From Clostridia bacterium (GTDB lineage: Bacteria > Bacillota_A > Clostridia > Oscillospirales > Acutalibacteraceae), in assembly GCA_017390825.1 (NCBI GenBank), contig JAFPAK010000226.1, forward strand, positions 1 through 6,873: a stretch of 6,873 nt of DNA. The letters are read 5' to 3'. Each line of letters opens with the position of its first letter. Position 1 is the stretch's first letter. Shown here piece after piece: positions 1-6,249 of this stretch. The position numbers and the translations under genes were made by a program. The notes below the pieces were generated by a model. That model saw only the letters and a program-made list of their open reading frames with translations, was not told where the DNA came from and did not search any database.

Positions 1-32
1 AACACCTTATTTATGTAAATTAATGTGTGTTA

Positions 33-61
33 ATTATATCAAAAGTGCTTTTTAAAATCAA
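33..61 (-). promoter_or_regulatory. Sigma-A-type promoter with extended -10, firing left out of the window
   Basis: Read on the minus strand there is a -35 TTGATT (61-56), a 17-base spacer, and a -10 TATAAT (38-33) preceded by TGA, which makes an extended -10. The start site would fall near base 26. The last bases of the window on this strand contain AAGGTG, which resembles a ribosome binding site, so a minus-strand gene probably begins just past the left edge. The match is seen directly in the sequence; activity and the identity of the driven gene are inferred. Confidence 0.75.
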
Positions 62-86
62 GTAGAAAATTAAAGTTTCAAAAATA

Positions 87-114
87 TTTATAGATAATCA
101 CAATTTTATGTCAA
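87..114 (-). promoter_or_regulatory. Second upstream sigma-A-type promoter, same direction
   Basis: On the minus strand a perfect -35 TTGACA (114-109) is followed by 16 bases and a -10 TATAAA (92-87). It lies about 54 bases upstream of the other leftward promoter and would give a transcript with a leader of roughly 80 bases before the window edge. Its -35 box is part of one of the TTATGT repeats (106-112), so a protein bound to the repeats could act on it. It could be a chance match in very AT-rich DNA, but both hexamers and the spacing are good. Confidence 0.5.
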
Positions 115-194
115 ATAATTTATGTTAAGTGTCTAATTTTTATGTCTTCTTGTTATGTTAACCACAACTAATTGTGTTTGTAACTGATTATGTC
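106..194. repeat. Cluster of five TTATGT(C/T) heptamers upstream of the leftward promoters
   Basis: The heptamer TTATGTC or TTATGTT occurs at 106-112, 120-126, 140-146, 153-159 and 188-194, all in the same orientation. A sixth copy of the hexamer core is at 11-16. From base composition I would expect well under one copy in 200 bases. The flanks often extend the match, for example AATTT before it and AA after it. Between the fourth and fifth copies lies an imperfect inverted repeat (CACAA at 163-167, TTGTG at 172-176). Regulator binding sites are a plausible reading, but no regulator is visible here. Confidence 0.45.
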
Positions 195-200
195 TACTAT

Positions 201-242
201 TTAAAAGCAAGGCAATCAAAGCTTCAACTGCCCTGCTTTTAA
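201..242 (-). terminator. Hairpin terminator after the cysteine desulfurase gene, possibly bidirectional
   Basis: Bases 201-214 (TTAAAAGCAAGGCA) pair with 229-242 (TGCCCTGCTTTTAA) over 14 positions with one G-U pair; the loop is 14 bases. The stem begins directly after the TAA stop of the desulfurase gene (245-243). The U-run on the minus strand is short (four U, inside the stem), so this is a moderate rather than textbook intrinsic terminator. The symmetry means it could also work on the plus strand. Confidence 0.6.
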
Positions 243-1364
243 TTAAAAATTCTTCTTTACAGTATGCACAAAATACTCGGCTTCATTTTCCGTATTAAAT
301 ATCGAAGGTGAAACACGCACTGTACCCGTATTTATAGTTCCGAATGATCGGTGTGCAAGAGGTGCACAATGCAGACCGGCGCGCACTGCAATATTATTCT
401 CATTTAGCTTAGCAGCAACTGCTTCGCTATTCTCCCCTCTTATATTTAATGATAATAAAGGCACGAATCTTTTGTCAGGAACAGGAGTATATAATAATAC
501 ATTTTCTTTTTTAGACAGCATTGAATAGATATATCTTATAAGCTTCATTTCCTTTTTATAAGCATTACCTCTATTTTGTTTTATAAAATCTATACCGGCG
601 CCTATGCCACATATTCCAGGTACATTGATTGTTCCGCTTTCGTACTTATCTGGCAAAAATTCAGGTTGATCATGATCGATCGAATTACTGCCCGTGCCGC
701 CGAATACCAATGGTTTTGGAGAATTATCCGTTATCAGAATTCCGGTGCCCATTGGCGAATACAACCCTTTATGAGGTGCAATGCAAAGACAGTCGATATG
801 ACACTCTTTCATATCTATTGGAAGAACGCCTGCAGTCTGTGCCGCATCTACAATAAACCTCAATCCAAATACACTGCATACCTTACCAAGTCTTTTTATA
901 GGCAGAACTATTCCGAAAACATTTGATGCATGTGTGCAGACTATACCTTTTGTATTGTATCTGATTAATGAAACAAAATTATTAACGGTAGTATCTTCAT
1001 CGAGGCTTACCTCTGCAACTGAAAAATCAATGCCCTTCTTTCTTAAATACATAGCAGTCCTGTAAACAGCATTATGCTCTAAAGATGATATTATTATATG
1101 GTCACCGGGGTGAAATAAGCCTTGCATTGCTACATTCAACGCCAAGGTACAGTTCTGAGTAAACACAACATTTTCGGCACTATTGGCATTAAAGTATTCT
1201 GCGGCCTTTTCTCTGACAGAAAACACTGCATCTGCGGCCTTTAATGATGCATTGTGTCCTCCTCTTCCCGGATTTGCACTAAACCTTTTTATTGCATTCT
1301 GAACCGCTGCAATAACCTTTTGAGGCTTATGTGCAGTTGTTGCAGCGTTATCAAAATAAATCAT
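243..1364 (-). CDS. Cysteine desulfurase family protein (class V PLP aminotransferase fold)
   Basis: A complete 373-residue PLP enzyme of the NifS/SufS type. Such enzymes remove sulfur from cysteine as an enzyme-bound persulfide, or selenium from selenocysteine, and leave alanine. Visible landmarks are the N-terminal YFDNAATT motif (residues 3-10), the cofactor-stacking His97 in SLEHNAV, Asp173 and Gln176 in VDAAQTAG, the PLP Schiff-base Lys199 in APHKG, and the catalytic Cys333 in RAGLHCAPLAHR, with Arg328 and Arg350 as likely substrate-carboxylate contacts. The short N-terminus and GLHCAP loop resemble the clostridial subfamily of unassigned cysteine desulfurases rather than housekeeping IscS with its long scaffold-docking loop. 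The start codon overlaps the stop of the upstream DUF3343 gene (ATGA), so the two are probably translationally coupled. No scaffold gene such as iscU or sufU is nearby. The physiological substrate (Cys or Sec) cannot be decided from sequence alone. Cytosolic; no signal peptide. Confidence 0.9.
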   Translation of the reverse strand: MIYFDNAATTAHKPQKVIAAVQNAIKRFSANPGRGGHNASLKAADAVFSVREKAAEYFNANSAENVVFTQNCTLALNVAMQGLFHPGDHIIISSLEHNAVYRTAMYLRKKGIDFSVAEVSLDEDTTVNNFVSLIRYNTKGIVCTHASNVFGIVLPIKRLGKVCSVFGLRFIVDAAQTAGVLPIDMKECHIDCLCIAPHKGLYSPMGTGILITDNSPKPLVFGGTGSNSIDHDQPEFLPDKYESGTINVPGICGIGAGIDFIKQNRGNAYKKEMKLIRYIYSMLSKKENVLLYTPVPDKRFVPLLSLNIRGENSEAVAAKLNENNIAVRAGLHCAPLAHRSFGTINTGTVRVSPSIFNTENEAEYFVHTVKKNF

Positions 1365-1573
1365 TTCTTTACTTCCGTTATTTTGTATTCATCAAGAATT
1401 CTTCTCGCTATATCTGAATCTTTACTATTAACAACAATGCTGTATCCACAGCCATTATTGTTTACTAAATCACTTTCTCTTTCGACTTTCGCCGTGATCC
1501 CTTGTTTTGATAGTATATTTCTTGCTCTTAAAGCTCTGTTGACCGAGCCGATAAATATCAATTCTTTGTCCAT
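1361..1573 (-). CDS. DUF3343 small protein, putative sulfur/selenium carrier
   Basis: A 70-residue protein with the layout of the DUF3343 (putative Se/S carrier-like) family: an N-terminal strand and helix (LIFIGSVNRALRARNIL) and a glycine-cysteine motif at residues 41-44 (GCGY). Cys42 is the only cysteine and the obvious candidate for carrying a persulfide or perselenide. This residue pattern is seen; the carrier role is only proposed for the family. The gene ends in a 4-base overlap with the cysteine desulfurase gene, so a donor-acceptor relationship is a reasonable inference: the desulfurase would load Cys42. The start has a ribosome binding site AAGGAAG (1585-1579) five bases upstream. 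An intrinsic terminator ends just before that site, which suggests separate or conditional expression from ispF. Confidence 0.82.
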   Translation of the reverse strand: MDKELIFIGSVNRALRARNILSKQGITAKVERESDLVNNNGCGYSIVVNSKDSDIARRILDEYKITEVKK

Positions 1574-1588
1574 AATTTCTTCCTTTTC

Positions 1589-1629
1589 AAAAAAATACAG
1601 CCTCAGTACATTTTATGTACAAAGACTGT
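1589..1629 (-). terminator. Intrinsic terminator or attenuator between ispF and the DUF3343 gene
   Basis: On the minus strand, bases 1629-1615 (ACAGTCTTTGTACAT) pair with 1611-1597 (ATGTACTGAGGCTGT) around an AAA loop: 14 of 15 positions pair, three of them as G-U, with one U-U mismatch. An A and then seven consecutive U residues follow (1595-1589). This is the clearest terminator in the window. It sits in the 74-base gap after ispF and ends only about 15 bases before the DUF3343 start codon, so transcripts for that gene must read through it or start inside it. Confidence 0.85.
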
Positions 1630-1647
1630 TTTTGTTCAGTATTTACT

Positions 1648-2115
1648 TTATTCAACAAGGACGATTGCTTTGGCGGAAATTCCGGAGCCATCTCCTGTGA
1701 AACCTAATCGTTCTTCTGTTGTGGCCTTTACTGATACCTGATCTATCCCGATCTTGCAAGCAAAAGCAATATTCCTTCTCATTTCATCAATATATGGGCG
1801 CATCTTCGGTGATTGAGCAACAATAATACTGTCGATATTTCCAATTTTATATCCTGCCTCAATCGCCTTATCAACACAGATTCCAAGCAATTTTAAACTG
1901 TCCGCACCTTTAAATTGAGGATCATTATCAGGAAATAGAAGTCCGATATCTCCGAGCGCACATGCCCCAAGCACGGCATCGGATACTGCATGAAGCAATA
2001 CATCTGCATCAGAATGCCCAAGCAATCCTTTTTCATATTCTATTTTCACACCGCCCAAAATCAGATCTCTGCCTTCAACAAGGCGATGTACATCATATCC
2101 TATACCTATTCTCAT
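1648..2115 (-). CDS. ispF: 2-C-methyl-D-erythritol 2,4-cyclodiphosphate synthase
   Basis: A complete 155-residue IspF, the usual family length. The enzyme cyclises CDP-methylerythritol 2-phosphate to methylerythritol 2,4-cyclodiphosphate with loss of CMP, the fifth step of the MEP isoprenoid pathway; family members are cytosolic homotrimers. Metal ligands are Asp8 and His10 in GYDVHRL and His42 in the [14 protein letters not shown] segment. Further signatures are DIG (56-58), FPD (61-63) and the [11 protein letters not shown] loop (131-141) that contacts the nucleotide. The start overlaps the hemW stop (ATGA) and carries a strong ribosome binding site GAGGAGG (2129-2123) inside the end of hemW, so it is coupled to hemW. 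The usual partner ispD is not adjacent. Confidence 0.97.
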   Translation of the reverse strand: MRIGIGYDVHRLVEGRDLILGGVKIEYEKGLLGHSDADVLLHAVSDAVLGACALGDIGLLFPDNDPQFKGADSLKLLGICVDKAIEAGYKIGNIDSIIVAQSPKMRPYIDEMRRNIAFACKIGIDQVSVKATTEERLGFTGDGSGISAKAIVLVE

Positions 2116-3191
2116 AGCAGTGCCTCCTCTAATAAATCTAAAATAATACTGTTTTGAACTAAAAACCCTTTATCAGTAAGTGAAACTGACTTATCATTTA
2201 TATTCATTAATCCCATATTTTCAAATCGTTTACATTTATTATAGAAAATATCAGTATTTATTGCATTACTCTCTTCAATATACGATAGATCAATACCTGA
2301 ATCCAATCTCAGCTTCAGCATTATTTGTTCTTCAAAACCACAAGCTTCACTATCATATATCGGTGCATTCCCGTTTAAAAAATACTGAATATCTCGTGGA
2401 AAATAATATCTCTTTCCGCTGACCATAGAATGAGCGGCTGCACCAAGACCAATGTATTCATCAAGTGTCCAATAAATCGTATTATGTCTTGCTTCATATC
2501 CGGGCTTAGCAAAATTGGAGATTTCATAATGTCGGTAACCGTGCATTGCGAGATAATCACAGCAATACAGATAAAGATCGCTTACGCTATCCTCATCGGG
2601 CAATGTATTCACATCCAATTTGGAAAAGGGCGTGTTATCTTCAATACTCAGCATATATGCAGAAATATGCTTTGCATTTGATGAAATACAATAGTCTAAT
2701 GTATGCTTTAATGTGTCTACTGTCTGTTTCTTTATGCCAAGCATAACATCAAGAGAAATATTATCAATTCCTGAACTTTTGCATAATTCTATCGTCCTCG
2801 ATACATCATCGGCAGTTTGATTTCGAGTTAAAAAAGTCAGCTCACTATCGTTTGCAGATTGTAGTCCTATTGATACTCGATTTACACCACACTTTGAAAT
2901 CTTCTGAAAAAAATCTGGTTTATACGCTCTTGGGTTGCATTCAACGGTGATCTCAGCATCCTTCGTATAATTAATATGCGATAATATCTCGCATATCGCA
3001 TCAGCACCTATCATGGAAGGGGTGCCACCCCCGAAATAAACAGTATCAAATACATCATCCATTTCGCAAAGTCTGCGTACAAGCTCATTTTTGTATTGAT
3101 TTGCTGTTTCCGGATTATATTTGATTGAATAAAAATCGCAATATCCGCATTTAACTGCACAAAACGGAATATGAATATATAAACCCTTCAT
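2112..3191 (-). CDS. hemW: HemW-type radical SAM protein (coproporphyrinogen III oxidase-like, heme chaperone)
   Basis: A 359-residue radical SAM protein, slightly short for the family. The 4Fe-4S cluster motif is at the very N-terminus (Cys11, Cys15, Cys18 in [11 protein letters not shown]), followed by the SAM-binding YFGGGTPS segment (53-60). Near residue 235 comes the HNTIYW element followed by GLGAAAHS, characteristic of HemW. The cluster motif has three cysteines and lacks the further cysteine of true HemN oxidases (CxxxCxxCxC), which argues for HemW. Family members bind heme and deliver it to apoproteins rather than oxidising coproporphyrinogen; older annotations call them HemN. The N-terminus [11 protein letters not shown] fits the family start exactly, and a GGTGA site lies five bases upstream. 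It is the first gene of the minus-strand run and overlaps ispF. Confidence 0.93.
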   Translation of the reverse strand: MKGLYIHIPFCAVKCGYCDFYSIKYNPETANQYKNELVRRLCEMDDVFDTVYFGGGTPSMIGADAICEILSHINYTKDAEITVECNPRAYKPDFFQKISKCGVNRVSIGLQSANDSELTFLTRNQTADDVSRTIELCKSSGIDNISLDVMLGIKKQTVDTLKHTLDYCISSNAKHISAYMLSIEDNTPFSKLDVNTLPDEDSVSDLYLYCCDYLAMHGYRHYEISNFAKPGYEARHNTIYWTLDEYIGLGAAAHSMVSGKRYYFPRDIQYFLNGNAPIYDSEACGFEEQIMLKLRLDSGIDLSYIEESNAINTDIFYNKCKRFENMGLMNINDKSVSLTDKGFLVQNSIILDLLEEALL

Positions 3192-3232
3192 TTATATCAC
3201 CAATTATATTTTAATTCAGAAATATTGATTTG

Positions 3233-3260
3233 TCTATAACAAATTGTATTAATTACTGAA
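3233..3260 (-). promoter_or_regulatory. Candidate promoter for hemW-ispF
   Basis: On the minus strand there is an extended -10, TGTTATAGA (3241-3233, hexamer TATAGA), with a weak -35-like TTCAGT (3260-3255) 16 bases upstream. It would give a leader of about 35 bases before hemW. A rival candidate is TAGACG (3270-3265), 16 bases, TACAAT (3248-3243). Neither is strong; the region is AT-rich and only the need for a promoter here is firm. Confidence 0.35.
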
Positions 3261-3296
3261 TTTGCGTCTATAATAATTTAAAAGGTAATATTTTGA

Positions 3297-3325
3297 TTGA
3301 CTTTTATTGGGCATAGATGTATAAT
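3297..3325 (+). promoter_or_regulatory. Strong sigma-A-type promoter for the RNase J operon
   Basis: A -35 TTGACT (3297-3302), a 17-base spacer and a consensus -10 TATAAT (3320-3325) predict a start near 3332 and a 150-base leader before RNase J. A second, poorer match lies upstream (TTGTAT 3244-3249, 19 bases, TATAAT 3269-3274) and may be a minor promoter. This is the best plus-strand promoter match in the divergent region. Confidence 0.82.
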
Positions 3326-3346
3326 AATTTTGTATGCAGAATTTGT

Positions 3347-3362
3347 GTAAACAAGTGTTTAC
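3347..3362 (+). promoter_or_regulatory. Perfect 16-base palindrome just downstream of the RNase J promoter
   Basis: GTAAAC (3347-3352) and GTTTAC (3357-3362) form a perfect inverted repeat around AAGT, about 15 bases after the predicted transcription start. It could be a repressor operator in DNA or a small hairpin at the 5' end of the transcript, which can protect mRNA ends. There is no U-run after it, so it is not a terminator. The role is inferred. Confidence 0.45.
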
Positions 3363-3385
3363 TTAAACATAAAAACAGAATATTC

Positions 3386-3442
3386 GCCGCAAGACCCGTT
3401 TGTCGATCGGCTAATGTTATGGGATGGTTATATGCCATGCCC
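3386..3442 (+). ncRNA. Candidate structured leader RNA upstream of RNase J
   Basis: Two successive stems are visible in the leader. In the first, GCCG (3386-3389) pairs with CGGC (3408-3411) and, inside it, GAC (3393-3395) pairs with GTC (3402-3404), separated by a 3x3 internal loop. In the second, GGGATGG (3421-3427) pairs with CCAT/CCC (3435-3438 and 3440-3442) with a single bulged G, closing a 7-base loop. The GC-rich stretch stands out against the AT-rich surroundings. The ribosome binding site GGAGG (3470-3474) remains outside both stems. I do not recognise a known riboswitch class. It may be a cis-regulatory element controlling RNase J. Confidence 0.45.
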
Positions 3443-3481
3443 TAGTTTAAGTTATAATAAATTTTAAATGGAGGTACCGTT

Positions 3482-5236
3482 TTGCAACAAAACAAAGAAA
3501 ACCCTAAGCACAAAAAAACTAATGTAAAAAAGCGTTATTATAAAAAACCGGCAAAACGCAATATTAATGAACATCCTGTTTCGCCTCTCAAGATCATTCC
3601 TTTGGGCGGTCTTGAGGAGATAGGTAAAAACTGTACAGCATACGAATATAATGATGATATTATTATCATTGATTGCGGTCTTTCGTTCCCCGATGACACA
3701 ATGCCGGGCGTAGATATTGTAATTCCCGATCTTACTTATTTAGTTAAAAATCAAGAGAAAATCAAAGGTTTATTTATCACTCATGGTCATGAAGATCATA
3801 TCGGTGCTATTCCCTATCTGATGCGCGAGATAAATGTTCCTATTTATGCGACCAGACTTACTTGTGGTCTTATTATGGGAAAGCTTAAAGAACATAATCT
3901 TGATTCAAAAGTTCACCTTATCGAAAAGAAACCTGGTGATATAGTGAACGATGGTTGCTTTAAGATAGAATTTGTGAATGTAAATCACTCTATACCCGAT
4001 GCTGTGGCATTTGCTATCACAACTCCGGCGGGCGTTGTAATTCACACCGGTGACTTCAAGATAGATTCAACCCCTATCAACGGTAAAATGATCGATCTTC
4101 AGCGTTTTTCTGAACTTGGCAAAAAAGGCGTGCTTGCACTTCTATCCGACTCGACCAACGCTGAAAGACCCGGTTATACGCAAAGCGAACGCACAGTAGG
4201 CGCATCTTTTGAGCAGTTATTCAAGCAAGCAGGTAGTAACCGAATAATTGTTGCTACTTTCTCATCAAATATTCACCGTATCCAACAAATTGTAGACGAG
4301 GCTGTAAAATGCAGACGCAAGGTCGCAGTTTCTGGCAGATCAATGATAAATGTTGTATCTGTCGCAAAAGAGCTTGGATATCTGAATGTTCCCGATGGTG
4401 TCTTGATAGATGCAGATTCAGTAAAACGTTATTCACCTGAACAAATTGTGCTTATCACGACCGGATCACAAGGCGAGCCAATGTCGGCACTTCACAGAAT
4501 GTCACTTGGCGAACACAAAAATGTTACAATAACACCTAATGACACTATTATTATCAGTGCGAGCCCTATCCCCGGCAATGAAAAGACCGTTTCAAATGTT
4601 GTTAACGGATTGATGAAACTCGGCGCACATGTTATCTATGAAAAAATGTATGATGTGCATGTATCGGGTCACGCTTGTCAGGAAGAACTTAAAATGATGC
4701 TGGCACTTACACAGCCAAAATTTTTCATTCCGGTACACGGAGAGCAAAAACAATTGCAACGCCATGCTGAGATGGCTAGCACTGTCGGCGTCGATAAAAA
4801 GAATATTCTTATATCTTCAATAGGTAAAATAATTGAGTTGACTAAAAATTCAATCCGTATTAACGGAACAGTTCAGTCAGGAAGAGTTCTTGTAGACGGA
4901 TACGGTGTAGGCGATGTAGGAAGTATTGTATTGCGTGATCGTAAGCACCTGTCTGAGGATGGAATAATTGTGGTAGTAATGACAGTAGATTCCGTAACCA
5001 GGGAGGTCGTGTCAGGACCAGATGTTGTATCACGAGGATTTGTCTATGTACGCGAAAGCGAAGATCTCATGAATGAGATAAAAGATGTAATATGGGATGC
5101 TATCGATCTTGTCTACCGAACAGGAAATTACGATTGGACATCATTAAAATCTAAGGTACGTGATGAATTATCTCATTTCTTATATGAGAAAACCAAGCGT
5201 AGCCCAATGATATTACCGATCATTATGGAGATTTAG
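3482..5236 (+). CDS. rnj: Ribonuclease J (metallo-beta-lactamase/beta-CASP endo- and 5'-exoribonuclease)
   Basis: A 584-residue RNase J, the central mRNA decay and RNA maturation nuclease of Firmicutes, acting in the cytosol as an endonuclease and 5'-to-3' exonuclease. The two-metal site is intact: HGHEDH (101-106), His169 in NVNHSIPD, Asp191 in HTGDFK, and the C-terminal SGHA (395-398) and PVHGE (417-421) motifs. The beta-CASP domain spans roughly 220-390, and a C-terminal domain ends in the typical RSPMILPIIMEI. The start is TTG: a GGAGG box lies seven bases upstream and the first in-frame ATG is Met74, beyond the conserved LGGLEEIGKN segment. The N-terminus carries about 30 extra residues relative to B. 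subtilis RNase J1, with 11 Lys/Arg in the first 30, probably disordered and possibly RNA-binding. First gene of the rightward run. Paralogues J1 and J2 cannot be told apart here, though the full catalytic set argues for an active enzyme. Confidence 0.96.
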   Translation: MQQNKENPKHKKTNVKKRYYKKPAKRNINEHPVSPLKIIPLGGLEEIGKNCTAYEYNDDIIIIDCGLSFPDDTMPGVDIVIPDLTYLVKNQEKIKGLFITHGHEDHIGAIPYLMREINVPIYATRLTCGLIMGKLKEHNLDSKVHLIEKKPGDIVNDGCFKIEFVNVNHSIPDAVAFAITTPAGVVIHTGDFKIDSTPINGKMIDLQRFSELGKKGVLALLSDSTNAERPGYTQSERTVGASFEQLFKQAGSNRIIVATFSSNIHRIQQIVDEAVKCRRKVAVSGRSMINVVSVAKELGYLNVPDGVLIDADSVKRYSPEQIVLITTGSQGEPMSALHRMSLGEHKNVTITPNDTIIISASPIPGNEKTVSNVVNGLMKLGAHVIYEKMYDVHVSGHACQEELKMMLALTQPKFFIPVHGEQKQLQRHAEMASTVGVDKKNILISSIGKIIELTKNSIRINGTVQSGRVLVDGYGVGDVGSIVLRDRKHLSEDGIIVVVMTVDSVTREVVSGPDVVSRGFVYVRESEDLMNEIKDVIWDAIDLVYRTGNYDWTSLKSKVRDELSHFLYEKTKRSPMILPIIMEI

Positions 5237-5270
5237 TGGTCGGAATTACATAATAAAGGAGTTATATAAA

Positions 5271-5618
5271 ATGAAAGCAAGATTACCCAAAGAATATCAG
5301 TCCAGATCACAAGCTGAGATGCTTAAGCAGGCACAGCAGATGCAGGCTGATATGGAAAAGATGCAAGCAGAGCTTGACGAGCGTGAATACACTGCTACAG
5401 CAGGCGGCAATATGGTTGAAGTTACTGTTACAGGCAAGCACAATATCACATCATTAAAGATCAATCCTGAGCTCATTGCCGATGCAGCAGATGATCATGA
5501 AATGCTCGAAGACCTTATCATTACTGCTGTAAATTCAGCGGTTAAAACAGCAAGCGAAGCATCCGACAGCGCAATGTCTCAGATCACAAGCGGACTTAAT
5601 ATTCCCGGCTTGTTCTAA
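5271..5618 (+). CDS. ybaB: YbaB/EbfC family nucleoid-associated DNA-binding protein
   Basis: A 115-residue protein of the YbaB/EbfC family, dimeric DNA-binding proteins associated with the nucleoid and with recombination/replication genes. A glutamine- and methionine-rich helix likely to form a coiled coil (about 15-40, AEMLKQAQQMQADMEKMQAE) precedes the conserved core (GGNMVEVTVTGKHNITSLKINPEL, in which the GG-x-V-x-V-x-G pattern is typical) and a C-terminal helix. The MKARLP start is common in clostridial members, and AAAGGAG (5255-5261) sits nine bases upstream. The gene follows RNase J by 34 bases with no terminator and precedes recR by nine bases; ybaB-recR is a classical pair. Confidence 0.93.
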   Translation: MKARLPKEYQSRSQAEMLKQAQQMQADMEKMQAELDEREYTATAGGNMVEVTVTGKHNITSLKINPELIADAADDHEMLEDLIITAVNSAVKTASEASDSAMSQITSGLNIPGLF

Positions 5619-5627
5619 GGTAATATT

Positions 5628-6230
5628 ATGGCATATTATGTACCATCATTAGAAAATCTTATAGACAAATTTGAAAGTCTTCCATCAATCGGCAGAAAAT
5701 CTGCACAGCGTCTTGCCTTTTATGTTCTCAATATGCCTGAGGAGAGCGCAAAGAATTTTATTGATGCTATCACTGAAGCACGCAGTAAGATCAAATATTG
5801 TTCGGTTTGTCAAAATCTTGCCGACACAGAGATTTGCTCTGTTTGCTCACAACATATGAGAAATCAGAAACAGATCTGTGTTGTCGAAACTCCGCAGGAT
5901 GTTATGGCTTTTGAACGTACAAAGGAATATTCCGGGTCATATCATGTATTACACGGCCTTATATCCCCTATTGACGGTGTCACACCCGATCAATTAAAGA
6001 TCAAGGAATTGATTAAAAGAGTTGCTGAAAATGAGATAGAAGAAGTAATTATGGCAACTAATCCAACAGTCGAGGGCGAAGCAACTGCTATGTATATTTC
6101 AAGACTTCTGAAGCCTTTTGAAGTCAAAGTAACACGACTTGCATACGGAATACCCGTTGGAGGAAGTCTTGAATATGCAGATGAAGTAACGCTGCTTCGT
6201 GCTTTTGAAGGCAGAAGCGAATTGAACTAA
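5628..6230 (+). CDS. recR: Recombination mediator protein RecR
   Basis: A complete 200-residue RecR, the usual length. RecR forms a ring clamp and, with RecO and sometimes RecF, loads RecA on SSB-coated single-stranded DNA during gap and break repair. In order: an N-terminal helix-hairpin-helix (LPSIGRKSAQRLAFY, 18-32), a C4 zinc finger (Cys58, Cys61, Cys70, Cys73), a Toprim domain starting at CVVE (84-87) with the YHVLHGLISPIDGVTP segment and NPTVEGEAT, and the C-terminal GIPVGGSLEYADEVTL motif. The ribosome binding site is weak (AAGGTAA in the nine-base gap after ybaB), so translation may depend on coupling to ybaB. Confidence 0.97.
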   Translation: MAYYVPSLENLIDKFESLPSIGRKSAQRLAFYVLNMPEESAKNFIDAITEARSKIKYCSVCQNLADTEICSVCSQHMRNQKQICVVETPQDVMAFERTKEYSGSYHVLHGLISPIDGVTPDQLKIKELIKRVAENEIEEVIMATNPTVEGEATAMYISRLLKPFEVKVTRLAYGIPVGGSLEYADEVTLLRAFEGRSELN

Positions 6231-6249
6231 CGAAAGGAGATTTCGGCTC

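Noticed and set aside
1..242. CRISPR array or insertion-sequence end at the left edge
   Set aside because: The TTATGT repeats are only 6-7 bases with irregular spacing and no uniform spacers; no terminal inverted repeats or transposase remnants are seen.
576..926. Open plus-strand frame of 116 codons opposite the cysteine desulfurase gene
   Set aside because: It lies wholly inside a gene with an intact active site on the other strand, has no good ribosome binding site, and its translation resembles no family I know.
1254..1700. Open plus-strand frame of 148 codons crossing the desulfurase start, DUF3343 gene and terminator
   Set aside because: It spans two clear minus-strand genes and their terminator; the translation is Ser/Leu/Ile-rich in the manner of an antisense shadow.
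2430..2746. Overlapping plus-strand frames inside hemW
   Set aside because: hemW is a complete conserved gene on the minus strand; these frames lack start signals and recognisable domains.
3421..3450. Second leader stem as an intrinsic terminator, or as part of a fluoride riboswitch because of GGGATGG
   Set aside because: The stem is followed by TAGTTTAAG rather than a U-run, and the conserved bases expected around a fluoride aptamer pseudoknot are not present.
3453..3458. TATAAT close to the RNase J start as a promoter -10
   Set aside because: No -35-like sequence lies 16-18 bases upstream, and a start here would leave almost no room before the ribosome binding site.
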